From Prevotellamassilia timonensis (lineage in GTDB: Bacteria > Bacteroidota > Bacteroidia > Bacteroidales > Bacteroidaceae): a stretch of DNA of 64,000 bases. The notes below the pieces were generated by a model. It saw only the letters and a list, made by a program, of their open reading frames with translations, did no database searches and was not told where the DNA came from. The position numbers were made by a program, and so were the translations under genes. Position 1 is the first letter of the stretch. Each line of letters opens with the position of its first letter. This document shows, one piece after another, positions 43,126 through 50,434 of the stretch. Location: positions 45,454 to 109,453 of the forward strand of contig NZ_LT629844.1 of the NCBI RefSeq assembly GCF_900106785.1. Direction: 5' to 3'.

Positions 43126-43869
43126 ATGAAACTGAAATCACTCTTTGCTCTGGCGGCAGCTACTATTGCAGCCGCAGCCTTTGTAACGTCGTGTGATGAC
43201 GCAGACAACGACTTTCACCAGTTTTACTGGCAAGGCACACATAACAACAACGCCCTCATTGTTTATGCAGACCAAACAGAGGACTCAATCAATGTAACGA
43301 GTACCGACACTTGGACATATACTTGCGAGAGCGACTGGATGCAGATGTCGGTTAACGGCAAGCCTGCTCCCGACACACTCGTGGTGCGCAAGGGCTACAT
43401 TGACCGCAGCCGTGCCACTTTCACTTTCACGCCCAACACAACGGGCCAGGAGCGCACAGCCACTTTCACGCTGACAAATCCCACCAAGCACATTGGCTCG
43501 TTCAGCCCCGTGTTTACGCAGAAACCTTATCTCAACATCAGCCTGCCGGTTTACGACAGCACTACGGGCACTTTCACGCTCAAGAATATAAACTCTGAGG
43601 GTTTGTACAGCGCCACCACCAAGGATGGGGTTACCCTCACAGCCAAACCTGTCATCACCTTTACGGTGTATGCCGACGGGGCCGAACTTACCGGATTTGA
43701 TGATTGCGACTGGCTTACGCACACGCTTTCGCCGGCCGACATACGCAAGAATGTGCTTTGCACCGACACGCTCAAGGTGTCGCGCAACACTACGGGCCAT
43801 CAGCGCAGTGTGACGCTCACGCTCAAGTCGAATGGCGTCAGTACTCCCATCACGGTGGTACAGAATTAA
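43126..43869 (+). CDS. BACON-domain lipoprotein
   Basis: A 247-residue lipoprotein with signal MKLKSLFALAAATIAAAAFVTSC (Cys 23) and two BACON-like domains, recognisable by SVNVTSTDTWTYTCESDWMQ-like and GQERTATFTLTNPTKHIGSFSPVFTQ segments. BACON domains in Bacteroidetes bind carbohydrate or mucin or act as spacers on surface lipoproteins. The last 20 codons are part of a 378-bp unit repeated twice downstream without the rest of the gene. Confidence 0.82.
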   Translation: MKLKSLFALAAATIAAAAFVTSCDDADNDFHQFYWQGTHNNNALIVYADQTEDSINVTSTDTWTYTCESDWMQMSVNGKPAPDTLVVRKGYIDRSRATFTFTPNTTGQERTATFTLTNPTKHIGSFSPVFTQKPYLNISLPVYDSTTGTFTLKNINSEGLYSATTKDGVTLTAKPVITFTVYADGAELTGFDDCDWLTHTLSPADIRKNVLCTDTLKVSRNTTGHQRSVTLTLKSNGVSTPITVVQN

Positions 43870-44941
43870 GTTTGGTGTTGCATCATCATTTACTGTAAAC
43901 CACTAAACGCTACCAGCAAACGCAAGCACTAATGGGGGCGACGCGTCTCGCGTCGGGAAAAATGCAATGTTCATACACTAAACAAAGGCTCACAGACAGC
44001 ACTAATTACATGCTTGTCTGTGAGCCTTTTCCTAAAATTCCGACGCGGGACGCGTCGCCCCCATTAGTGTTAGCGTTTGGTGCTTGAGTCTGATCGTATA
44101 CGTTTTACCAGGCAGTTCCCTTTGCCAGAATGGCAAACAAGTTGAGATAATAACAAAGATGATATTTGAACTTTGTTATATAGAAGCGTGACGCTCACGC
44201 TCAAGTCGAATGGCGTCAGCACTCCCATCACGGTGGTGCAGGATTAAGTTTGGCGTTACATCACCATTTACTGTAAACCACTAAACGCTACCAGCAAACG
44301 CAAGCACTAATGGGGGCGACGCGTCTCGCGTCGGGAAAAATGCAATGTTCTTACACTAAATAATGGTTCGTTGGCAGCACTAATTACACGCCTGTCTGTG
44401 AGCCTTTGCCTAAAATCCCGACGCGGGACGCGTCGCCCCCATTAGTGTTAGCGTTTGGTGCTTGAGTCTGATCGTATACGTTTTGCCAGGCAGTTCCCTT
44501 TGCCAGAATGGCAAACAAGTTGAGATAATAACAAAGATGATATTTGAACTTTGTTATATAGAAGCGTGACGCTCACGCTCAAGTCGAATGGCGTCAGCAC
44601 TCCCATCACGGTGGTACAGAATTAAGTTTGGCGTTACATCACCATTTACTGTAAACCACTAAACGCTGCCAGCAAACGCAAGCACTAATGGGGGCGACGC
44701 GTCTCGCGTCGGGAAAAATGCAATGTTCTTACACTAAATAATGGTTCGTTGGCAGCACTAATTACACGCCTGTCTGTGACCTTTGCCTAAAATTCCGACG
44801 CGGGACGCGTCGCCCCCATTAGTGTTAGCGTTTGGTACTTGAGTCCGATCGTATACGTTTTACCAGGCAGTTCCCTTTGCCAGAATGGCAAACAAGTTGA
44901 GATAATAACAAAGATGATATTTGAACTTTGTTATATGGAAG
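43810..44941. repeat. Three tandem copies of a 378-bp unit
   Basis: Unit starts are at 43810, 44188 and 44566 (GTGACGCTCACGCTCAAG). The period is 378 bp and copies are nearly identical. Each unit begins with the last 20 codons of the BACON gene. It then has an inverted repeat built on CACTAATGGGGGCGACGCG (arms about 30 bp, 43927-43957 and 44040-44068 in copy 1), an inner hairpin CTCACAGACA/TGTCTGTGAG that is intact only in copy 1, and a final ATAACAAAG/CTTTGTTAT hairpin. No ORF in copies 2 and 3 looks real. Confidence 0.92.
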
Positions 44942-45013
44942 CAATAATTATAGCAATAATTGCCATTAGCATGGCGGCCGTCGCGTTATCCTTGCTTATG
45001 TCATTTTAATTAT

Positions 45014-45166
45014 TTATCTTTGCACAAGATAGGCTGCACCTCGGCATAAAGTTCAAGCAAGCTTGACTTTCTGCTCTCAGTTTGCACTATCTTTGCAGAA
45101 GATAGGTTGCACCTCGGCAAAACACTCAAACAAGTTTGGTGTTCTGCTCTCAGTTTGCACTATCCC
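45014..45166. repeat. 73-bp hairpin-promoter repeats before tRNA-Arg
   Basis: TATCTTTG boxes at 45015-45022 and 45088-45095 and a truncated copy (TATC at 45161) repeat at 73 bp. Each full unit has the small stem CTATCTT...AAGATAG with GGTTGCACCTCGG or GGCTGCACCTCGG after it, then a second hairpin whose arms differ between units (AAAGTTCAAGC/GCTTGACTTT and AACACTCAAAC/GTTTGGTGTT). It is the same family as 39299-39533. The tRNA starts directly after the last copy. Confidence 0.82.
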
Positions 45167-45240
45167 GGCCCCGTAGCTTAGCTGAATAGAGCGTCAGATT
45201 CCGGTTCTGAAGGTCCAGGGTTTGAATCCCTGCGGGGTCA
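45167..45240 (+). tRNA. tRNA-Arg(CCG)
   Basis: A 74-base cloverleaf. The acceptor stem pairs GGCCCCG with CGGGGTC (one G-U), the D arm has TAGCTTAGCTGAATAGAGC, the anticodon loop TTCCGGT has anticodon CCG, and the T arm is CAGGGTTTGAATCCCTG. CCA is not encoded. Transcription probably comes from the TATCTTTG boxes in the repeats just upstream. Confidence 0.95.
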
Positions 45241-45270
45241 CTACACACCTTTTGTGCGTTACAAGATAAT

Positions 45271-45314
45271 GAGGAGGATCCGTCAAAATGCGATGGACCC
45301 TCCTCGTTTTTTTT
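45271..45314 (+). terminator. Terminator after tRNA-Arg
   Basis: GAGGAGG pairs with CCTCCTC across a loop, followed by a run of eight T. It lies 30 bp past the tRNA. Confidence 0.85.
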
Positions 45315-45339
45315 ATTTTGATCACCAGTTTACCAAAAA

Positions 45340-45570
45340 CACACGCAAAGCCTCTACATTGGCATTGGGCTGACAGTCGGTCACGGCAGAGTCTACTGCA
45401 TGAATAACGCCAGCCGCACCGCCCACGGCAGTGGTTAACACCTCCTTGTAGGCAGCAACGTTAGGCCCCATGGCACCACCCAGTTGGTGTCGAATGCCTC
45501 TTTCACATATTTCTGTTCAAGCCCTGCCTCGTTCATGTGGGCCAAGCAAAGGTAAATGGTCTGTCTTTTA
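45340..45570 (-). pseudogene. Decayed fragment of the DegT-type aminotransferase gene
   Basis: This is two joined pieces of the gene at 47369-48652. The left piece (45340 to about 45455) matches about 47569-47685, and the right piece (about 45458-45570) matches about 48530-48645, so about 845 bp of the middle and the last about 66 codons are missing. A 1-bp loss in ggccccatgGcacc also breaks the frame. Orientation is the same as the intact gene. It must be a duplicated copy that has been deleted and is decaying. Confidence 0.88.
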
Positions 45571-45615
45571 TTGCGTGGTTGTAATATTTCTTGTGATGGA
45601 TTATACGTTATAAAT

Positions 45616-45750
45616 TGCACTACTTTTTGTGCAGTTTTTGTTGAATACTGCACTACTTTTTGTGCAATTATGGTCAAATGGGGCTTATTGGGGGTATATT
45701 GCACAAATAATAGTGCAGTTTCTTGTAAATATTGCACTATTATTTGTGCA
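45616..45750. promoter_or_regulatory. Four dyad-symmetric 18-bp TGCAC sites
   Basis: TGCACTACTTTTTGTGCA occurs at 45616-45633 and 45649-45666, TGCACAAATAATAGTGCA at 45700-45717 and its inverse TGCACTATTATTTGTGCA at 45733-45750. Each is TGCAC-N8-GTGCA, and start spacings are 33, 51 and 33 bp. The last two also form a perfect 18-bp stem. They lie just upstream (minus strand) of the aminotransferase pseudogene. They look like operator sites for a dimeric regulator. Confidence 0.6.
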
Positions 45751-45862
45751 GTTATATGTACACTAGTGTTGTCAGTTCTTATGTAATTTGTAGTGATAAC
45801 ATAATGGAACGAACAATTAATGAGTTCTCTTCATCAGGCGTCAGCCTTTATGTATCTTACAG

Positions 45863-46200
45863 GCAGGGCGGGCAGCCCTGCCTCAGCTTATGTAAAAAAC
45901 CACGGTACTAACCTTATGTTACTTATGTAGTTTATGTTCTTATGTATCCCGCGCTAAGCGGTACAAGGGCGAACAGCCCTTGAGCCTCATAAACAAGAAA
46001 GCAATAGCAAAAAACGCTACGGCGTAGCCCTTATGTTCTTGAGGGCACATGGACGCAAGTCCATGCCCGTAAGTCTTGAAGCACTTATGTTCTTATGTCC
46101 CTATGTCCTTATGTTTTCGCGTTAGCGACAAATCTCAAAACTCATGGGACGCGTCGCCTCCATTAGTGCTTGCGTTTTGTGCTTGCGTTTTGTGGTAGCG
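45863..46200. repeat. Mosaic of small hairpins and CTTATGT repeats
   Basis: Short perfect hairpins follow one another: GGCAGGGCGGGCAGCCCTGCC, CGCGCTAAGCG, GGGCGAACAGCCC, GCTACGGCGTAGC, CATGGACGCAAGTCCATG and CGCGTTAGCG. Between them CTTATGT recurs many times. The first 120 bp (45863-45982) is repeated at 47053-47172. The end (about 46141-46175) matches part of the 378-bp unit (GGGACGCGTCGCC...CCATTAGTG). No gene is seen. Confidence 0.75.
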
Positions 46201-46245
46201 AGACCTTTACCATACTACAAAAACTTTACATACAGAGTATCTTAC

Positions 46246-46585
46246 ATCTTACACTAATACGTTACAACTCATTGACTATCAATACTTTACTTAGTGTAAG
46301 ATACTGCAAGTTTTACCTACACGCAACCTACACAACCTACACGCTGCCACACGGCACAAACATGGGAGAAAGACATCATGGCATAGGGGAACAGAAAAGT
46401 CTGTTGCTCCGACAGGTTTTCCTATGTCCCCGTGGCGTAACCCCCACCGCATACGTCCAAACCGACTGCACGACGGCGGGGTGAGGTGTGTAAGATGTAT
46501 GCAGGGTAGTGTAAGATACTTTGGAATCATCTTACACTCTTAAAATCCCTGTATATCAACTCGTTACGCACAAAAAGTGTAAGAT
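46246..46585. repeat. Six copies of the 9-mer GTGTAAGAT
   Basis: Direct copies are at 46294, 46488, 46509 and 46577 and inverse copies (ATCTTACAC) at 46246 and 46529. Two direct/inverse pairs (46246/46294 and 46509/46529) can form hairpins. Placement is just upstream of the orphan ORF. No gene is evident in this stretch: a plus-strand frame at 46170-46484 has no coding features. The sites could bind a regulator or replication protein. Confidence 0.6.
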
Positions 46586-46665
46586 GGCAGTAAAAACACA
46601 CGCACTCTTTTACATGTAGGCAGACGGGTAGGGCGCAAATATTTGTGTACAAATTGTACACTTTT

Positions 46666-46698
46666 TTTGTTGGGTGCAATGCCTTGGTGTTATCTTTG
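46666..46698 (+). promoter_or_regulatory. Promoter of the orphan ORF
   Basis: TTTG at 46666-46669 and TATCTTTG at 46691-46698 have a 21-bp spacer. Transcription would start near 46705, about 30 bases before the ATG at 46736. Confidence 0.65.
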
Positions 46699-46735
46699 CA
46701 GCACTTTTGTACAAAACCGAATTGTATTGACTACC

Positions 46736-47173
46736 ATGAAACGAATGCTTAACAAAATGCTGCGCTATGCCGATGCCATTGTGAAACGTGGCGTTGACAA
46801 ACTGATAGATGCTATCGGACAAAGCCCGGAACCACAAACTAAAAACACAGAAACGTCCCAGCCGCAAAAACGCATGGGCAACGACACTGACTGCGCACCG
46901 CAAACAGCTGGCAACACCACAAGCTGCGGTCTGACAGAACAGACTATCACCCCTATGGACGAACAGTGTGACATTAGCTATAATGTGCTTGACCGCACGC
47001 CCGAAGTGCAACGGCGCGACCCGACGGACAAAGGGTTTGTGCCCGTGAGCAAGCAGGGCGCCCAGTCCTGCCTCAGCTTATGTGAAAAACCACGGCGCCA
47101 GCCTTATGTTGCTTATGCAGCTTATGTACTTATGTCTACCGCGCTAAGCGGCACAAGGGCGAACAGCCCTTAA
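46736..47173 (+). CDS. Orphan ORF with a repeat-derived C-terminus
   Basis: The start at 46736 (MKRMLNKMLRYADAIVKRGVDKLIDAIGQ) fits the promoter upstream. The longest frame starts 31 codons earlier, before the predicted transcript start. Residues 1-28 form a basic amphipathic helix and 30-100 are polar and low in complexity. The last about 40 residues come from the 120-bp hairpin repeat (47053-47172), including the stop. It may be a real small protein extended by repeat insertion, or a chance ORF. I recognise no family. Confidence 0.4.
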   Translation: MKRMLNKMLRYADAIVKRGVDKLIDAIGQSPEPQTKNTETSQPQKRMGNDTDCAPQTAGNTTSCGLTEQTITPMDEQCDISYNVLDRTPEVQRRDPTDKGFVPVSKQGAQSCLSLCEKPRRQPYVAYAAYVLMSTALSGTRANSP

Positions 47174-47297
47174 AAGAGCAGAACAAGGCTTGCTTTTTTG
47201 CCTGCGCCACCCTGCATTACCCATCTTTATTACGTAACTCCTTGATTTTCAATATGCGCTATTCAATGGCACAAAAAAGTGATGAAGTCAGGAAAAA

Positions 47298-47340
47298 CAA
47301 TGAGGGAGGGTGCATCAGGTTGATGCGCCCTCCCTCATTG
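47298..47340 (-). terminator. Terminator of the polysaccharide operon
   Basis: CAATGAGGGAGGG pairs with CCCTCCCTCATTG with an inner TGCATCA/TGATGCG pair, giving a stem of about 20 bp. On the minus strand it is followed by TTTTTCC. It lies 29 bp after the last operon gene. It is the strongest terminator in the window. Confidence 0.88.
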
Positions 47341-47368
47341 TGGATACTTTGAATAGTTGTGTTGTGCT

Positions 47369-48652
47369 TTATGCCATAGCCTCCTTAATGCAGTCTACAA
47401 TGTAGTGCACATCATCGTCGGTGACCCAGGGGCCGGCGGGCAGACAGAAGCCCACCTTGAATATGGCCTCCTCAATGCCGTTGGTGTAAACCTCAGCATC
47501 GGCATAGACGGGCTGCTTGTGCATGGGTTTCCACACAGGGCGGCACTCCACTTTTTTCTGCAACATGAACATACGCAAAGCCTCGACATTGGCATTGGGC
47601 TGACAGTCGGTCACGGCAGAGTCTACTGCATGAATAACGCCTGCCGCACCGCCCACGGCTGTGGTTATCACCTCTTTGTAGGCAACATCTTGCCCCTTGA
47701 TGCGCACATCGGCATCGAGCGTGGCGGCACAGAGCCAGTAGTTGGCATCGTAGCGCGGGTCGGCCGGCTGCTTGTGCATGTGTACACCAGGCACGTCCTT
47801 GAGCAGTTCTTCATACAGGGCCTGCACATGCTTGTGGTGCGCTATGTGGTCGTTGAGCACGGTCATCTGTCCGCGGCCTATGCCTGCACACACATTGCTC
47901 ATGCGGTAGTTGTAGCCAATGGCAGTGTGTTGGTAGTAGGGGTAGGCATCGCGGGCCTGTGTGGCATACCACATAATGTTGTTGGCCTCATCGGCATTGC
48001 GGCAAATCAGTGCACCGCCCCCCGAGGTGGTAATCATCTTGTTGCCGTTAAACGACAGCACGCCATAACGGCCGAATGTGCCAAGCACCTGCCCGTTGTA
48101 GCGCGAGCCCATGCCCTCGGCGGCGTCCTCCACCACGGGTATGCCGTAATGGTTGGCAATGTCCATTATCTCGTCAATGCGGTAGGGCATGCCGTAAAGT
48201 GCCACGGGCACAATGGCTTTGGGCAGTTTGCCAGTCTTTTGTTGGCGGTCGATGATGGCCTTTTCGAGCAGGGCGGGGTCCATGTTCCAGGTTTCGCCCT
48301 CGGAGCCTACAAACACGGGCTTGGCGCCAAGGTAGGTGACGGGGTGGCTCGAGGCGCAGAATGTGAAACTCTGCACCAGCACCTCGTCGCCGGCCTTCAC
48401 CCCGCAGCCAATCAGGGCCAGATGCACGGCTGCCGTGCCCGCGCTCAGACACACCACTTTGCGGTCGAGCGGTGTTGTGCCATTGCTCTTGCTGTTGGCA
48501 AACGCCTCCAAATCGTGTTCGAAGGCATTCACATTAGGCCCCATGGGCACCACCCAGTTGGTGTCGAATGCCTCTTTCACATATTTCTGTTCAAGCCCTG
48601 CCTCGCTCATGTGGGCCAGGCAGAGGTAAATGGTTTGTCTTTCTGTATCCAT
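47369..48652 (-). CDS. DegT/DnrJ/EryC1-type sugar aminotransferase
   Basis: The start is at 48652 (MDTERQTIYLCLAHMSEAGLEQKYVKEAFDTNWVVPMGPN). The 427-residue PLP enzyme has SAGTAAVHLAL (phosphate cup), VEDAAEGMGS with the PLP Asp, and SFNGNKMITTSGGG with the catalytic Lys near 205. It would add an amino group to a UDP-keto-sugar for the polysaccharide. It is the last operon gene, after the phosphoglycosyltransferase, the same pairing as WcfR-WcfS in Bacteroides fragilis PSA. Which keto-sugar it uses is not known. A decayed copy lies at 45340-45570. Confidence 0.9.
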   Translation of the reverse strand: MDTERQTIYLCLAHMSEAGLEQKYVKEAFDTNWVVPMGPNVNAFEHDLEAFANSKSNGTTPLDRKVVCLSAGTAAVHLALIGCGVKAGDEVLVQSFTFCASSHPVTYLGAKPVFVGSEGETWNMDPALLEKAIIDRQQKTGKLPKAIVPVALYGMPYRIDEIMDIANHYGIPVVEDAAEGMGSRYNGQVLGTFGRYGVLSFNGNKMITTSGGGALICRNADEANNIMWYATQARDAYPYYQHTAIGYNYRMSNVCAGIGRGQMTVLNDHIAHHKHVQALYEELLKDVPGVHMHKQPADPRYDANYWLCAATLDADVRIKGQDVAYKEVITTAVGGAAGVIHAVDSAVTDCQPNANVEALRMFMLQKKVECRPVWKPMHKQPVYADAEVYTNGIEEAIFKVGFCLPAGPWVTDDDVHYIVDCIKEAMA

Positions 48653-48674
48653 AGTAATATTTGTTAATCCGTCC

Positions 48675-49328
48675 TTACACCATCTCGCCTGCAAACTTCA
48701 CCTTGAAGCCTAACACGGTGGCAAATATCATTTCGATATCTTTGCAGAAGGAGTAGTGTCTGTAATAATAGCAGTTGAGGCGCACCTTGTCGGGATAGAT
48801 AATGGTGTCGTTATATTCGGTGGCAATCTCCTGCATGGGGCGCGTGTCACCCTCGGCCTGGCACTTGGCCACGTAGGCCGAAATCATTTCGTCCTCTAAC
48901 CGGTACTTCAACGTGGCTGGCCCCGTAATGCCCGGACGCAACTTTAGCACATCTCTGTCGGCACCTTGCAGCTTGTCGGCGTACCCGGGTACATCGGGCC
49001 TTGGGCCGACGAACGACATGTTGCCAATGAGCACGTCCCACAGTTCGGGCAGTTCATCAATTTTGTAGTGGCGCAATTTGGCCCCGAACGGAGTGATGCG
49101 GCTGTCGCCGGCCACGCTCACCGACGAGCCGTTGTGGTTGACCGCCATGGAGCGGAACTTGTGGCAGGTGAACAGCCGTCCGTCCTTGCCCACACGTTTC
49201 TGGCAAAAGAATGACGGGCCGCCCGGCATCTTTATGCGTATAAGGATTGCCACGATGGGGAACACCCACCAAATTAAAAGCAGCCCCACCAATGAGGCTG
49301 CTATGTCGAAGATTCGTTTGGATAGCAT
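48675..49328 (-). CDS. Initiating sugar-1-phosphate transferase (PglC/WcaJ family)
   Basis: A 217-residue protein with one N-terminal membrane helix (DIAASLVGLLLIWWVFPIVAILI) and the short phosphoglycosyltransferase core: VGKDGRLFTCHKFRSM, LRHYKIDELPELWDVLIGNMSFVGPRPD and LRPGITGPA. It loads the first sugar phosphate onto undecaprenyl phosphate at the inner membrane. It lies 22 bp before the aminotransferase gene. The size is typical of the short PglC-like class. Confidence 0.93.
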   Translation of the reverse strand: MLSKRIFDIAASLVGLLLIWWVFPIVAILIRIKMPGGPSFFCQKRVGKDGRLFTCHKFRSMAVNHNGSSVSVAGDSRITPFGAKLRHYKIDELPELWDVLIGNMSFVGPRPDVPGYADKLQGADRDVLKLRPGITGPATLKYRLEDEMISAYVAKCQAEGDTRPMQEIATEYNDTIIYPDKVRLNCYYYRHYSFCKDIEMIFATVLGFKVKFAGEMV

Positions 49329-49351
49329 GTAGATTGTCTTTATTATAAGTA

Positions 49352-50434
49352 TTATTTATCCCAAATGCTTCTTGCATTTTTGTTTATTTTTGTCCTATAG
49401 TAGGATTTAGCAAGGAGTATAAAGTGTAAATATATATTTTCATTATATACCAGTTTATATTTCCATCGGCTCTTCCAAAATCTTCCTATTTTTTCGATAA
49501 TTGTATTTGGAATTTGATTTCTAAAGTTTAAGATGTTGGATTGAACTCGTTCTTCAAGTTGATGGTTCCTTTCCCACTTAGGCAAACAATCTGCGGGTAC
49601 TCCCAATTTGTCTATAACAATTCCGTTTATACAGCATAAGAATTTGAAAAAACCAGTTTCTTTGGCTTTTAATTTAACCATATTCCAATCCACGTTTTTC
49701 CCTTCGTGCATTACAAAGGTCGCCCAATCACATAATTGTCGCAAATTGGTTTCATCATGGCAGAAGTGTCCTGCGATGTGGTATGATAGAAATAAAGCAT
49801 TCATGTTGACAGTAGGAACATAACACGTAATCTTTCCTATATCAATAGATTCTGCTTTTTTTGCTTCTTCCTCAAAATAATATTCTAAAGATAGTGTATT
49901 AGGGTGAATTGCCGTATTGATTATAGATGCATGGTTTTCCACCATTATGCCCTCAAATGGAAAAGTGCTATGTTTATCTTCATTCTGTTTGCTTTTGATA
50001 CCAAATCTCTTTTCAATTATCTTGTCAGCTTTGCCACCATCACCAAACATGTAGATGTCGATATCACCGCAAATACGATGTCGTGGATTGGGATAATTCA
50101 TGGAAAGACCATACCCTTTCAAAAGTAATATTTGCAGCCCCTCTTCATTGTAAATTTCTGCAAGTCGTTCTATAACATCTCTTTGTCTATTATATATTTT
50201 CTCTGCCTGCATTACAGAAGAGACCCATTGTAGTTTGATCTGTTTAGGTATGGTTGGCAAACAAGAATGTTCTAATCCCTTAGCGGACATGCCGTCAACA
50301 CAAATAGCGGCTACTCCATGTTTTATAGAAAGTGTATAAAGTTTTTTCCAGTCTACATCTTGATTAGACATTGTAACATCATTGCCTAACCCTAATGCTA
50401 CAAGTTTCCAAAGGTCGTTTTCTATTGTTTTCAT
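49352..50434 (-). CDS. Nucleotidyltransferase-fold protein of the capsule operon (NTP_transf_5-like)
   Basis: A 360-residue protein with a nucleotidyltransferase-like core: LLLKGYGLSMNYPNPRHRICGDIDIYM has the KG and GDIDI pair expected of this fold (catalytic Asp pair in DID). The remainder is mostly helical. Proteins of this type recur in Bacteroidetes polysaccharide loci, but what they modify is not established. It overlaps the preceding glycosyltransferase gene by 4 bp (ATGA). AT-rich like its neighbours. Confidence 0.78.
   Translation of the reverse strand: MKTIENDLWKLVALGLGNDVTMSNQDVDWKKLYTLSIKHGVAAICVDGMSAKGLEHSCLPTIPKQIKLQWVSSVMQAEKIYNRQRDVIERLAEIYNEEGLQILLLKGYGLSMNYPNPRHRICGDIDIYMFGDGGKADKIIEKRFGIKSKQNEDKHSTFPFEGIMVENHASIINTAIHPNTLSLEYYFEEEAKKAESIDIGKITCYVPTVNMNALFLSYHIAGHFCHDETNLRQLCDWATFVMHEGKNVDWNMVKLKAKETGFFKFLCCINGIVIDKLGVPADCLPKWERNHQLEERVQSNILNFRNQIPNTIIEKIGRFWKSRWKYKLVYNENIYLHFILLAKSYYRTKINKNARSIWDK

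Noticed and set aside
43810..44941. CRISPR-like array
   Set aside because: Units are 378 bp with no short repeat/variable spacer pattern and no cas genes nearby.
45435..45737. Minus-strand frame of 100 codons reading into the aminotransferase-like fragment
   Set aside because: The N-terminal half is translated from the TGCAC operator-like sites and the rest is a truncated fragment. It is a chance fusion around a pseudogene.
46170..46484. Plus-strand frame of 104 codons between repeats
   Set aside because: Starts in the hairpin mosaic, overlaps the GTGTAAGAT cluster and has no motif, signal or ribosome site.
47357..48667. Plus-strand frame of 436 codons opposite the aminotransferase gene
   Set aside because: The minus strand carries a clear PLP enzyme. 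The antisense translation is His/Val-rich and lacks any start context.
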